From contig NZ_JASJOC010000003.1 of the NCBI RefSeq assembly GCF_030068615.1, positions 248,001 to 312,000 on the forward strand: a stretch of DNA of 64,000 bases, given 5' to 3'. Under the pieces are notes generated by a model that worked only from the letters and a program-made list of their open reading frames with translations, was not told the DNA's origin and did no database searches. A program made the translations under genes and the position numbers. Positions 11,269 to 19,416 of the stretch are shown here, piece by piece. Each line of letters begins with the position of its first letter. Position 1 is the first letter of the stretch. The stretch comes from Halostagnicola sp. A-GB9-2. GTDB taxonomy: Archaea > Halobacteriota > Halobacteria > Halobacteriales > Natrialbaceae.

Positions 11269-11478
11269 TCGCACTCGAGCGCTTTCGATTCGGTGACCGC
11301 GGACGCGTTTCGATCGAGTGTAGCCGCGGTCCATCACCCGGTTTCACAATCGTGTCGTGACGACGTCTCGAACGATGCGACACCTTCGTTTTCAGGACGG
11401 TCCGTGATCGTTCCGGCCCGCTCTCGTACACCGCAGTTAGCAGTCGATATTTAGGTCTCAGACCGCCTAGGAACAGGT

Positions 11479-12627
11479 ATGGTCACCACACTCTCGGCGG
11501 AGCGACTCGCGGAGCTACAGGACGACGGCGAGGCGTACACGCTCGTCGATACGCGCCCCGAAGAGAGCTTCGAGTCGTGGCACGTCGCCGACGCGATCAA
11601 CTTTCCCTTCGGCCCCGAGGAGAAACTCGACGGCCGCCTCGAGGAACTCGAAGAACACCTCGAGGGCACCGGTCGCGTTCTCACCATCTGCGCGAAGGGG
11701 ATCTCCTCGGCTAACCTCGCGACTCAACTCGAGTCCGCGACCGACGAGTACGATGTCGCGGCCGTCGAGGGCGGGATGAAAGGCTGGAGTCGGGTCTACG
11801 ATCGGGCGGAGATCAACGTCGGCGACTCCGTCGAACTCGTCCAGATTCAACGACGGGCGAAGGGGTGTCTCTCCTACGTCGTCGGTTGTCCCGAAACCGG
11901 CGAGGCGCTGGTGGTCGACCCCACCGCGGACACCGACGAGTTCGCCGTCGCCGCCGAAGAAGCCGGACTCTCGATCGTCGGCGTCCTCGATACGCACGTC
12001 CACGCCGACCACGTGTCGGGTGGGCGCGACCTTGCAGACAGGCTCGAGGTCCCCTACTACCTCGGCGAGCGGGCGGCCGAACGCGGCGTCGAAATTTCCT
12101 ACACGTCCCTCGAGCGAAACGAGGTCCTCGAGGTCGGCATGCTCGAGCTGAAGGCCCTCGAGACGCCAGGTCACACCAGCGAGATGATTTCGGTACTGGT
12201 CGACGACCGGGCCCTGCTGACCGCCGACACCCTCCACGTCGATTCGACGGGCCGGACGGAACTCGAGTTCAACGAGGACGAGGGCGAGAAAGGAGCACGG
12301 ATGCTCTATGAAACCCTGCACCGAACCGTGCTCGCCGAACCCGAGTCGATCGTCGTCTGTCCGGGCCACGTCACCGTCACCGCCGATGGCGAGTTCGCCC
12401 ACGGCGCACCCGGCGAGCCGATCGAGACGACGGTCCAGGATGCCAGGACCGGGATCGACATCCTCGAACTCGAGGAAGAGGAGTTCGTCGAGCGGATGGC
12501 CGATGCGGGCGAAAAGCCCTCGAACTACGAGGAGATCATCGACCGAAATCGCGGCGCGCTCGGAGAGGAACTGGATTCGGAGGATCGAGTCGAACTCGAG
12601 TTGGGGCCGAACAACTGTTCGGCCTAA
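11479..12627 (+). CDS. rhodanese-metallo-beta-lactamase fusion, persulfide dioxygenase-like
   Basis: 382 residues with two domains. Residues 1-105 are a rhodanese domain (LVDTRPEESFESWHVADAIN; active-site loop ICAKGISS with the catalytic cysteine; GGMKGW near its end). Residues about 120-350 are a metallo-beta-lactamase fold with THVHADHVSGG, LETPGHTSEM and VVCPGHVTV, the metal ligands of the ETHE1/GloB-like subgroup. Such proteins usually oxidise glutathione or other low-molecular persulfides, the rhodanese handling the sulfane sulfur. Here the rhodanese precedes the hydrolase, whereas well-known fusions such as CstB have it after. Haloarchaea use gamma-glutamylcysteine rather than glutathione, so the substrate is uncertain. 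Neighbour of katG but separated by 210 bases. Confidence 0.85.
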   Translation: MVTTLSAERLAELQDDGEAYTLVDTRPEESFESWHVADAINFPFGPEEKLDGRLEELEEHLEGTGRVLTICAKGISSANLATQLESATDEYDVAAVEGGMKGWSRVYDRAEINVGDSVELVQIQRRAKGCLSYVVGCPETGEALVVDPTADTDEFAVAAEEAGLSIVGVLDTHVHADHVSGGRDLADRLEVPYYLGERAAERGVEISYTSLERNEVLEVGMLELKALETPGHTSEMISVLVDDRALLTADTLHVDSTGRTELEFNEDEGEKGARMLYETLHRTVLAEPESIVVCPGHVTVTADGEFAHGAPGEPIETTVQDARTGIDILELEEEEFVERMADAGEKPSNYEEIIDRNRGALGEELDSEDRVELELGPNNCSA

Positions 12628-13147
12628 CGGTGTCAAGTGTGGGCGATGATTCCGCCGGGGGACGGTCCGGTCGTGGGCATCGTCCAAACCCTCGAGAAGC
12701 AGAGGGATGCCTCGAGCTTCGGGGCTTTGTCGCTTCTCGTGACGAAGTTGGGCGTCCGAGTGACCGATGAAGGGCCGTCGCTCCACCCCGAATGCTCCCG
12801 GCGTGCGGTCCCGATTATCGCGGTCGTTCAGGTCGTTCCGACGCACCACAACACCCCTTCCTGCAGGAGCCGAATTAGCGACGATTTGCTCGAGTAGTGA
12901 GGATCGCTCGAGTAGCCCTCGAGGCGCGAGCCGTCGTCTGTACGCCAGATGCCGGTATAATTGACAGTAGCTCTGTTTCTTTATTTGATTTTGTGGTGAA
13001 CCACGCGATCAGTACAGACGACAACGCGATACAATAACGTCCTGCCTCTACTATTCTCACGGTAGAACGGCTAGGACCCTATTATTGTGCATAAATATGG
13101 CGGCATGAAAGGTTTAATAACCTCGTTGTAGCCAGATGAGTTTGATG
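12628..13147. other. intergenic region before the blue copper gene
   Basis: No supported gene in 520 bases. Sequence to about 12900 is GC-rich without plausible codon use in either strand. From 12950 it becomes AT-richer and ends in the promoter of the blue copper gene. Confidence 0.5.
13113..13120 (+). promoter_or_regulatory. TATA box of the blue copper gene
   Basis: TTTAATAA flanked by GG and CC half-sites. A start site about 26 bases downstream would fall near 13143, which favours the ATG at 13148 over the one at 13136. Confidence 0.5.
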
Positions 13148-13576
13148 GTACGAGAGACAACACGGCGGCGAGCTATCCAGATAACCGGCGGAGCACTTCT
13201 GATCGGCATTAGCAGTCTGCCTGCAAGTGCACAAGAAGACGACGAGGCGCTCGAGCCAGATACGCGGATCGTGTTCGAAGGGCTGACTGAGGGTTGGCTC
13301 GGCGTCGAACCCGAAGAGATTGCAGACGAAGATAATCCGACGCTCACGCTCCAAGACGGTGAATCGTACGAGATTGGCTGGGAAGAAGGCGACGGCCAGG
13401 AACACAACATCGAACTCGTCGACGAGGACGACGAAGTCGTCGAAGACTACGAGACCGAAGAAGCAACCGAAGGTGGCGACGAGCAATTCATCGAGTTCGA
13501 CGCAACCGACGAAATAGTCGAGTACGTCTGTCGGCTTCACCCGGAGACGATGCGTGGCGAAATCGAGATCGAGTAA
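13148..13576 (+). CDS. Tat-exported cupredoxin (halocyanin-like)
   Basis: 142 residues. The N-terminus has twin arginines (RETTRRRAIQITGG), a hydrophobic stretch GALLIGISSLPASAQ and a probable signal peptidase site after ASA. The C-terminal half has the blue copper ligand set: His in GQEHNIELVDE, then EYVCRLHPETMRGEIEIE with Cys, His three residues on and Met seven residues on, as in plastocyanin/halocyanin-type sites. It should carry electrons on the outer membrane face, but there is no lipobox, so it is probably soluble or cleaved. The preceding ATG at 13136 would place the start before the predicted transcription start. An NTF2-like gene and a Rieske fusion follow nearby. Confidence 0.85.
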   Translation, partial: VRETTRRRAIQITGGALLIGISSLPASAQEDDEALEPDTRIVFEGLTEGWLGVEPEEIADEDNPTLTLQDGESYEIGWEEGDGQEHNIELVDEDDEVVEDYETEEATEGGDEQFIEFDATDEIVEYVCRLHPETMRGEIEIE

Positions 13577-13643
13577 CCGTCGTGCTTGACACGGACCTCC
13601 CCAATTTTTGAGAGAACATCCGTTGCTACCCACGCAGGTGCAC

Positions 13644-13973
13644 CTATCGGCTGTACGTGTCTAACCGAACGATCGACCCGTTCGCTGTTTCGAAGAAATC
13701 CGCGAACTCGAATAGCTCCGTCTCGCCCTCGAGCACCCGCCCTCGAGCGGCGACCTGATCACCTTCATCCCCGACGACAACAGCGTCGAGTTCGTGGCTC
13801 GTGTCGGGATTCGGCCGTTCCTCGCGCATGAATTCGACGAACGCCTCGCGGCCGTCGAAGGTCCGATCCGGCCGTCGCTGGACGAACGCCGGGTCGAGGA
13901 TACCCTCGAGCGTCTCGTACTCGTGGTCGTCGAGCGCGTCGTAGTATCGTCTTACGAGGAGGTCGCCGTCCAT
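13644..13973 (-). CDS. NTF2-like (SnoaL-type) protein
   Basis: 109 residues with the standard SnoaL-like layout: N-terminal helices DLLVRRYYDALDDHEYETLEGI, the LDPAFVQRRPDRTFDGREAFVEFMRE segment, then a sheet with VVGDEGDQVAARGRV and FEFADFFETANGSIVRLDTYSR. The family forms a cone-shaped cavity used by isomerases, cyclases, or as a ligand-binding domain; no catalytic residues can be assigned. It is transcribed convergently with the blue copper gene and divergently from the Rieske fusion gene. Confidence 0.85.
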   Translation of the reverse strand: MDGDLLVRRYYDALDDHEYETLEGILDPAFVQRRPDRTFDGREAFVEFMREERPNPDTSHELDAVVVGDEGDQVAARGRVLEGETELFEFADFFETANGSIVRLDTYSR

Positions 13974-14119
13974 ATCTGAACGGGTTCGATCCCACGGGTA
14001 AAAAGTGCGGGCGTCTTGGAGGAGCAGACGTCTCGCAAGCGCGTTCGAAAACCAGTCAATAGCTGGACAAAAACCTCGTTCAGCGAACGGTTTTCACCAA
14101 TGGCGTGGTGGTGTCTCGC

Positions 14120-15952
14120 ATGGCTACCGATTCAGACGACCTGTACGAAGTTTCCTCGCTCGAGATCCTCGAGGAAGAGGGGCGAACGCTGGTCTCCCGC
14201 GGCGGAACGGCGCTCGCCGTCTTCGCCCACGAGGGCGAGATACGCGCGGTCGACAACCGTTGTCCGCACATGGGATTTCCGCTCGCGGAGGGCACCGTCG
14301 AGGACGGCATCCTCACCTGTCACTGGCACCACGCGCGGTTCGAACTCTCCTGTGGCGACACGTTCGATCCGTGGGCCGACGATGTCCAGACGTATCCCGT
14401 CGAGATTCGGGACGGGACGGTCTACGTCGATCCCACGCCGGAGCGCGCGAAACCGCCCGCGGAGCACTGGGCCGACCGCCTCGAGACTGGCCTCGAGGAG
14501 AACCTTCGACTCGTGATCGCCAAGTCGACGATCGGACTACTGAATGCGGGCGTGGACTACCGTTCACCCGTCGAAACGACCCTCGACTTTGGAACCCACT
14601 ATCGCGAGTCGGGGTGGAGCTCCGGGTTGACTATTCTCGGTTGCATGGCTAACGTGATGGACAACCTCGAACCCGAGGATCGAAAGCGAGCGCTGTACAC
14701 CGGCGCTCGCCACGTCGCGAGCGACTGCGACGGCGAGCCGCCGACCGTTTCCCAACCCGCGTTCTCGACGACCGACGTCTCCCTCGAGCGGCTGAAATCC
14801 TGGTTCCGCGAGTGCATCGAGGTTCGAGATACCGACGGGGCGGAGCGCTGTCTTCGCACGGCGATCGAAGCCGGACACGACGAAGCGGCGGTCGCGGAAC
14901 TGGTCTTTGCGGCCGCGACGGACCACCCCTACCTCTCGACCGGCCACGTCCTCGACTTCGCGAACAAGGCCTTCGAGAGCCTCGAGCACGTCGGCTGGGA
15001 GCGCGCGCCGACGACGCTCGCGAGCCTTGTCGAACCGCTCGCGACCGCCTCCCGAAGCGACGAACGGTCTGCGTGGCGACAGCCGGTCGATCTCGTGGCG
15101 CTCCTCGAGGACGTCTACGGCGGCGACGTGACCGACACGAGCGGGCTCGAGCGACTCCTCGAGGAGGGCGAGGATGCGACGGCCGGTCGCAATGGCGGTA
15201 ATAGCGGTGATGGCGGCGATTGGGAATCTCCCTCCGGCTTCCAGGAAATATTACTCTCGGACGACCCCGAGGCGATCGTCTCGAGTCTTGCAGACGCGAT
15301 ACGCGCGGGGGCGAGCACCGAAGCGCTCGCCGAGGAGACGGCGCGGGCCGCGGCGACTCGAGTCGCCCAATTCGGTACGGCCAACGAGTTCTCCGACTGG
15401 AACACCGTCCACCACACGTTCACCTACGCGAACGCCGTCCACCAATCGACGCGCCGAACCGACGCAATCGAACTCTATCGGGGCGTCTTCGACGTCGCGC
15501 TCAACGTCTACCTCGATCGCTTCCTCAACACGCCGCCCGCACCCGTTCCGTCACCCGCCGACAACGAGACGGGCCGCGATCCGGACACGGTCCTCGAGGA
15601 CCTCCTCGAGACGTTCGACGCCGAAGGCGAGGTGAACCGCGCAGGTCGTCTCGTCGCCGAGTTCGTCGGTTGTGACGGCGACGTGGTTGAATTAAAGCGA
15701 ACGCTGGGCCATGCCCTATTGCGCGAAGACGCCGGATTTCACACGCTCCAGAACCTCGAGGCCGCGTTTCGGCAGTTCGAATTGGCTCGAGAACGGAACG
15801 GAGACGGGGACGGCGACGAGGTCCGGCAGTGGGTGCCACTGATTGCGACGGCTCGATATTTGGCCGCGCACTTCCCGACCCGTCGGGAGGCCGAACAGAC
15901 GTTTACCATCGCCGCGCGACTGAACCGCGGCGAGACGATCCACGAGGCGTAG
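14120..15952 (+). CDS. Rieske [2Fe-2S] protein with large helical C-terminal domain
   Basis: 610 residues. Residues 1-105 form a Rieske ferredoxin domain: DNRCPHMGFPLAEG and LTCHWHHARFEL supply the Cys-x-His and Cys-x2-His cluster ligands. The remaining 500 residues are mostly helical, with the blocks LTILGCMANVMDNLEPEDR, ALYTGARHVASDC and VYLDRFLNTPPAPVP. I have seen similar C-termini on bacterial Rieske proteins and in questin-oxidase-like proteins, but no function is established. No signal or membrane helix, so it is cytoplasmic. ATG at 14120 is chosen over the GTG at 14105 because MATDSDDLYEV leads directly into the Rieske fold. Confidence 0.85.
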   Translation: MATDSDDLYEVSSLEILEEEGRTLVSRGGTALAVFAHEGEIRAVDNRCPHMGFPLAEGTVEDGILTCHWHHARFELSCGDTFDPWADDVQTYPVEIRDGTVYVDPTPERAKPPAEHWADRLETGLEENLRLVIAKSTIGLLNAGVDYRSPVETTLDFGTHYRESGWSSGLTILGCMANVMDNLEPEDRKRALYTGARHVASDCDGEPPTVSQPAFSTTDVSLERLKSWFRECIEVRDTDGAERCLRTAIEAGHDEAAVAELVFAAATDHPYLSTGHVLDFANKAFESLEHVGWERAPTTLASLVEPLATASRSDERSAWRQPVDLVALLEDVYGGDVTDTSGLERLLEEGEDATAGRNGGNSGDGGDWESPSGFQEILLSDDPEAIVSSLADAIRAGASTEALAEETARAAATRVAQFGTANEFSDWNTVHHTFTYANAVHQSTRRTDAIELYRGVFDVALNVYLDRFLNTPPAPVPSPADNETGRDPDTVLEDLLETFDAEGEVNRAGRLVAEFVGCDGDVVELKRTLGHALLREDAGFHTLQNLEAAFRQFELARERNGDGDGDEVRQWVPLIATARYLAAHFPTRREAEQTFTIAARLNRGETIHEA

Positions 15953-16053
15953 TCGCCCCGAGCGTGAGGGGGGTTCCTGTCTCGATTTTCGCCCGCGAGA
16001 CTTGGCGATTTCAGGCACGCTCCTTATCGAAGTCCGGTGATAACTCGCTCGCG

Positions 16054-16257
16054 ATGGCCGACCGAAACCTCGTAATCATCCTCGTTACTGCTACCGTCTT
16101 CGTGGGGTTGGTGGCGGGATGGGTAGCCGGTGCCTTCGGAGAGGGAATGGTCGGCGGCACGGAAACCTTCGGCTTCGCCGCCGGCGCGTTCCTCCTCGTC
16201 GTCGTTCTCACCTTCGCCTGGTTCATCGTCACAGACAGCTTCGGCGAACCGGACTGA
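16054..16257 (+). CDS. small two-helix membrane protein
   Basis: 67 residues: [18 protein letters not shown], a helix to about residue 27, a glycine-rich turn ([15 protein letters not shown]), and a second helix [16 protein letters not shown], ending TDSFGEPD. The open frame extends upstream but only this part has membrane-protein character and sensible codon use. The gene ends 43 bases before the tsr3 start on the same strand and may be co-transcribed. Function unknown. Confidence 0.75.
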   Translation: MADRNLVIILVTATVFVGLVAGWVAGAFGEGMVGGTETFGFAAGAFLLVVVLTFAWFIVTDSFGEPD

Positions 16258-16300
16258 CTCGAGTCACACGCCTTTTCTCTCACCCCGTCGAAAGACGAGT

Positions 16301-16801
16301 GTGGAGTGTCACGTCTACTACGAAGGCGACGACGATCCGAAGAAGTGCACCGCCCGTCGCCTCGAGAAGTTCGACCGAGCAATCCTCCATCGGTCGATGC
16401 GACAGGTACCCTACGGGGTCGTTCTCAACCCCCACGCCGAGCAGGCGCTCTCGCCGGCGGACGCCGCCGACGGACTTCGGACGCTCGTCGCACTGGACTG
16501 TTCGTGGGAGTCCGCCGAGGAAGCGTCGTTCGCGATGAACGGCGTCCACCGCGCGCTCCCGTTTCTCGTCGCCGCCAATCCCGTGAACTACGGCAACCCG
16601 TTCCAGCTGACGACGGTCGAAGCGCTCGCGGGGGCGCTCCGTATCTTCGGCGAGGACCAAGCGGCCGAGGATCTCCTCGAGCCGTTCCGCTGGGGAGAGA
16701 CGTTCCTGACGCTCAACGAGGAGCCCCTCGATCGGTACGCCGAGTGTGAGGACTCGAGCGACGTCGTCGCCGTGCAGGACGACTACCTGGCCGACGAGTG
16801 A
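16301..16801 (+). CDS. tsr3: rRNA aminocarboxypropyltransferase Tsr3 (DUF367)
   Basis: 166 residues from a GTG start. The Tsr3 signature is present: [14 protein letters not shown] near the N-terminus, [50 protein letters not shown] and the end [19 protein letters not shown]. Tsr3 transfers the aminocarboxypropyl group of S-adenosylmethionine to a hypermodified uridine of small-subunit rRNA. Earlier in-frame codons exist back to 16130 but translate out of phase through the upstream membrane gene. GTG at 16301 gives [12 protein letters not shown], the normal start of the family. The gene precedes ribosomal protein L40e. Confidence 0.92.
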   Translation: MECHVYYEGDDDPKKCTARRLEKFDRAILHRSMRQVPYGVVLNPHAEQALSPADAADGLRTLVALDCSWESAEEASFAMNGVHRALPFLVAANPVNYGNPFQLTTVEALAGALRIFGEDQAAEDLLEPFRWGETFLTLNEEPLDRYAECEDSSDVVAVQDDYLADE

Positions 16802-16883
16802 CTAGTTGCAAACGTTCGCTCTTCCCCCAACGAACCCCGCGAGACGTCCCTCGCGGGAACTCCCGTGAGTCCGGACCGCAGGC

Positions 16884-16890
16884 ATTATAT
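16884..16890 (+). promoter_or_regulatory. TATA box of the L40e gene
   Basis: ATTATAT is centred 26 bases upstream of the ATG at 16913, implying a leaderless transcript separate from tsr3. Confidence 0.55.
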
Positions 16891-16912
16891 GCGCCACGGA
16901 CAACCGACCTGT

Positions 16913-17062
16913 ATGGCCAGTTTCGACGCTGCGGAAAAACGGATGCTCGAGAAGATGATCTGCATGCGCTGTAACGCTCGTAACTCGAAAGACGCGAACC
17001 GCTGTCGCAAGTGCGGGTACAAGAAGCTCCGACCGAAAGCCAAGGAAGCACGCGCAACATAA
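16913..17062 (+). CDS. rpl40e: large-subunit ribosomal protein L40e
   Basis: 49 residues, the usual size. It begins [20 protein letters not shown] and carries a four-cysteine zinc ribbon, CMRCNARN and CRKCGYKKL, followed by a basic tail [11 protein letters not shown]40e is a small rRNA-binding protein of the archaeal and eukaryotic large subunit. A T-rich stretch shortly after the stop (GGTTTTTCGTT) may terminate transcription. Confidence 0.95.
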   Translation: MASFDAAEKRMLEKMICMRCNARNSKDANRCRKCGYKKLRPKAKEARAT

Positions 17063-17151
17063 TCGACGGCTCGGTTTTTCGTTGCGGTACAATCGGTTTT
17101 CGAGCGACGGGATCGTTCTCGAGCGTCAGAATTAGCCGCTGAGCGATCGCG

Positions 17152-17769
17152 CTACTCGTCTGGATACTTCGGCTCGCGCTTTTGGGCTCGCTCAAGGGCC
17201 GTCTCGACCACGTCAGTGACGTCGCCGTGAAAGATGCCGCCGTGTCCCGCGTACATGTGTTCGACGGAGTCGGGGAGCCGCGAGAGCAGTTCCTCGAGGC
17301 TCTCGATGAGCGTCTCTCGAGATTGGCCGGCCATGTCGGTTCGGCCGAAGCTCCCGTAGTCGAACGCGCCGTCGTCGTGGACGACCACGTCGCCGGAAAA
17401 CAGCGTCGCTCCGGAGACGAACGAGACGTGGTCGTCGGCGTGACCGGGGGTGTAAACGACTTCGAAGGACTCGTCGCCGATCCGGACAGTATCGCCGTCA
17501 TCGATCTCGTGCGTTCGAAGGGGGTGATCCGCGTACGCGTACACATCCGGATCGAACGCGTCGCAGACGGCCTCGAGTTGGGCGACGTGATCTCCGTGTT
17601 GGTGAGTCAGGACGATCGCGTCGATCGTTTCGCCGTCGAGGGACGTTCGGATCTCATCGACGACGCCGTCCCACGCGCCAGCGTCCACAAGTATCGTTTG
17701 ATCGCCACGAACGAGAAACGCGTTACAGGTGAACGTCTCCGCATCTTCGGTGACGTGTTGAACCTCCAT
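17152..17769 (-). CDS. MBL-fold metallohydrolase
   Basis: 205 residues starting MEVQHVTEDAETFTCNAFLV. Metal-binding motifs are complete: VLTHQHGDHVAQLEAV (HxHxDH), a histidine in YTPGHADDHVSF, an aspartate in LFSGDVVVHDDGA and the last histidine in YAGHGGIFHGD. The family includes glyoxalase II-like thioesterases and many uncharacterised hydrolases; the substrate is not known. The start at 17769 is supported by a TATA box exactly 26 bases upstream; an in-frame extension to 17838 would lie before the transcription start. Confidence 0.85.
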   Translation of the reverse strand: MEVQHVTEDAETFTCNAFLVRGDQTILVDAGAWDGVVDEIRTSLDGETIDAIVLTHQHGDHVAQLEAVCDAFDPDVYAYADHPLRTHEIDDGDTVRIGDESFEVVYTPGHADDHVSFVSGATLFSGDVVVHDDGAFDYGSFGRTDMAGQSRETLIESLEELLSRLPDSVEHMYAGHGGIFHGDVTDVVETALERAQKREPKYPDE

Positions 17770-17791
17770 GGACGGGTTCTCGGTATCTGGT

Positions 17792-17800
17792 GATATAATA
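17792..17800 (-). promoter_or_regulatory. TATA box of the MBL-fold hydrolase gene
   Basis: On the minus strand TATTATATC is centred about 26 bases upstream of ATG 17769. Confidence 0.5.
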
Positions 17801-17878
17801 CTGGCGTCGATAGTACCGAAATATGATGTTTTTGCCACCCATGGAACTTTTGATGCCCCGGGTCGTATGTACTACCGT

Positions 17879-18058
17879 ATGGGATTCGGAAGCTACGACG
17901 AATCCGAACAGCAAGAGGTTGACGCCGATTTTGATGATGATGACGCGGTAGAGTCCGAACAGAGCCACCACGACGGCACGCTCGAGTTCGAAAACGGTGC
18001 CTCGAGCGACGAACTGCTCGATCGGCTCGAGGAGATCAAGGACGAAGACGACTCCTGA
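17879..18058 (+). CDS. DUF5786 family small acidic protein
   Basis: 59 residues beginning MGFGSYDESEQQEVD and ending ELLDRLEEIKDEDDS, with a middle acidic stretch and the block HHDGTLEFENGASSDELL. This matches the haloarchaeal DUF5786 family, found in nearly all species, with unknown function. The ATG at 17879 gives the conserved MGFGSYDES start; the open frame extends upstream without family sequence. Its TGA overlaps the ATG of the DUF99 gene, so the two are translationally coupled. Confidence 0.85.
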   Translation: MGFGSYDESEQQEVDADFDDDDAVESEQSHHDGTLEFENGASSDELLDRLEEIKDEDDS

Positions 18059-18618
18059 TGAAGTCCGGGGCGCGGGCGCTGGGTATCGCCGAATCAGCCG
18101 CCGGTGAGCGAAGCACGCTCGCCGGCGCGGTCGTTCGGGCCGACCGAACCGTCGAGGAGTTCGCGTTCTCCTCGTGTACGGTCGGCGGAACGGACGCGAC
18201 TGGTGCGGTCATTTCGCTTATCGACGAGTTCGATCGGCCGGACATCGATGACGTGATACTCGGTGCCATCGCCCCCGCGTGGTACAACATCGTCGACCTC
18301 TCACGTATCGCGAGAACAACTAATCGATCGGTTATCGCGGTGACGTTCGAAGACAGCGACGGCCTTGAAGACGGCCTCAGAGACGCTTTTTCTGGTGACC
18401 GGCTTGCACAGCGCCTCGAGCGCTATCGCTCTCTCCCTCCGAGACGGCCGGTGTTGGTCAACGGCGAGACGGTGTACGTCCGCGCCGTCGGGCTCGAGCA
18501 TTCGAAGGCGGTAGAACTCGTTCGCGCGTTCACGCCCGATGGTGGTCGACCGGAGCCGATTCGGGTCGCTCGAGCGGCCGCGCGAGCGGGCCACGAGTAT
18601 CGATTTGGCGACCGGTAG
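18058..18618 (+). CDS. DUF99 family protein (UPF0215)
   Basis: 186 residues with DUF99 features: ARALGIAESAAGERSTLAG at the N-terminus, a central DDVILGAIAPAWYNIVDL, a VIAVTFEDSDGLEDGL segment and a C-terminal RRPVLVNGETVYVRAVGLE. DUF99 proteins have been compared with endonuclease V and are sometimes named endonuclease dU, but the archaeal function is not settled. Start and previous stop share bases (TGATG), so translation is coupled to the DUF5786 gene. The uracil-DNA glycosylase gene follows after about 100 bases, which makes a DNA-repair role conceivable. Confidence 0.85.
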   Translation: MKSGARALGIAESAAGERSTLAGAVVRADRTVEEFAFSSCTVGGTDATGAVISLIDEFDRPDIDDVILGAIAPAWYNIVDLSRIARTTNRSVIAVTFEDSDGLEDGLRDAFSGDRLAQRLERYRSLPPRRPVLVNGETVYVRAVGLEHSKAVELVRAFTPDGGRPEPIRVARAAARAGHEYRFGDR

Positions 18619-18715
18619 CGACTCGAGCCGTCTGTGACTCCATCGTAACCGATCGCTGGCGGGCCACGCAGTTGCGACCCGAAACACGTAGTACCGGGGC
18701 GTCCAAGCGACGACC

Positions 18716-19315
18716 ATGGACGAGGAGCTGGACGGACTCGAGGTGACCGCCTGCGAACGATGCCCGAAACTGGTCGACTCGCGGAGTCAGATCGTCAACG
18801 GAACGGGCCCGGAAGACGCCGACATCTTGTTCGTCGGCGAAGGACCGGGAGCGAACGAGGACGAACAGGGAGAGCCCTTCGTCGGCCGGAGTGGCTCGGT
18901 GTTAGACGACACGTTGCTCGTGGTCGGCCTCGAGCGTGGAGACGTTCGGATTACTAACTGCGTTCGCTGTCGTCCGCCCGAGAACCGCGACCCGACAAAA
19001 TCGGAACTCGAGAACTGTCGCGGCTACCTCGAGGCCGAAATCGACCGAATGGAACCGGACGTGATCGTCACGCTCGGAAAGGTCCCGAGCGAGCATTTGC
19101 TCGGTCGGTCCGTTTCGGTAACCTCCGCGGCGGGAACCGTCGAGGAGATCCGAGTTAACGGTACGTCTCGCCGGGTCGTCCTCTCCGTTCATCCGGCGGC
19201 GACGCTGTACGACCGAAGCCAGGAGGATACGTTTCGGGAAGCGCTGGAGACGGCCGCTGATCTCGCCGGCGTCGACGGAAGCTCGAGTAACCAGCGGCGA
19301 TTAGACACTTTTTAA
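18716..19315 (+). CDS. uracil-DNA glycosylase, family 4-like [4Fe-4S]
   Basis: 199 residues. Iron-sulfur cysteines are at 13 and 16 (CERCPKL), then in TNCVRCRPPENRDPT and ELENCRGYL. The active-site loop is VGEGPGANEDEQGEPFVGRSG (read in two halves around EDEQ), where the GE-PG-EDEQG pattern defines family 4 enzymes. The second loop is VHPAATLYD. These enzymes excise uracil produced by cytosine deamination. The C-terminal 20 residues are variable. Monocistronic or following DUF99. Confidence 0.9.
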   Translation: MDEELDGLEVTACERCPKLVDSRSQIVNGTGPEDADILFVGEGPGANEDEQGEPFVGRSGSVLDDTLLVVGLERGDVRITNCVRCRPPENRDPTKSELENCRGYLEAEIDRMEPDVIVTLGKVPSEHLLGRSVSVTSAAGTVEEIRVNGTSRRVVLSVHPAATLYDRSQEDTFREALETAADLAGVDGSSSNQRRLDTF

Positions 19316-19331
19316 CCGCTTACGGCCAGAA

Positions 19332-19339
19332 ATATTAAG
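19332..19339 (+). promoter_or_regulatory. probable TATA box of the phnDCE operon
   Basis: ATATTAAG in an AT-rich stretch (19331-19360), about 85 bases before the chosen phnD start. The implied leader is about 55 nt, longer than usual here, so an additional element such as TATATT near 19350 is possible. Confidence 0.35.
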
Positions 19340-19416
19340 CTATACATCATATATTCTCTATAGTCCTCTGTTCGTGACATAGAAAACACTAAATGCGTTG
19401 CACATCAGTAGGAACT

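Noticed and set aside
11515-12849. 444-codon antisense frame across the rhodanese-hydrolase gene
   Set aside because: It mirrors the GC-rich third positions of the real gene and has no recognisable domain.
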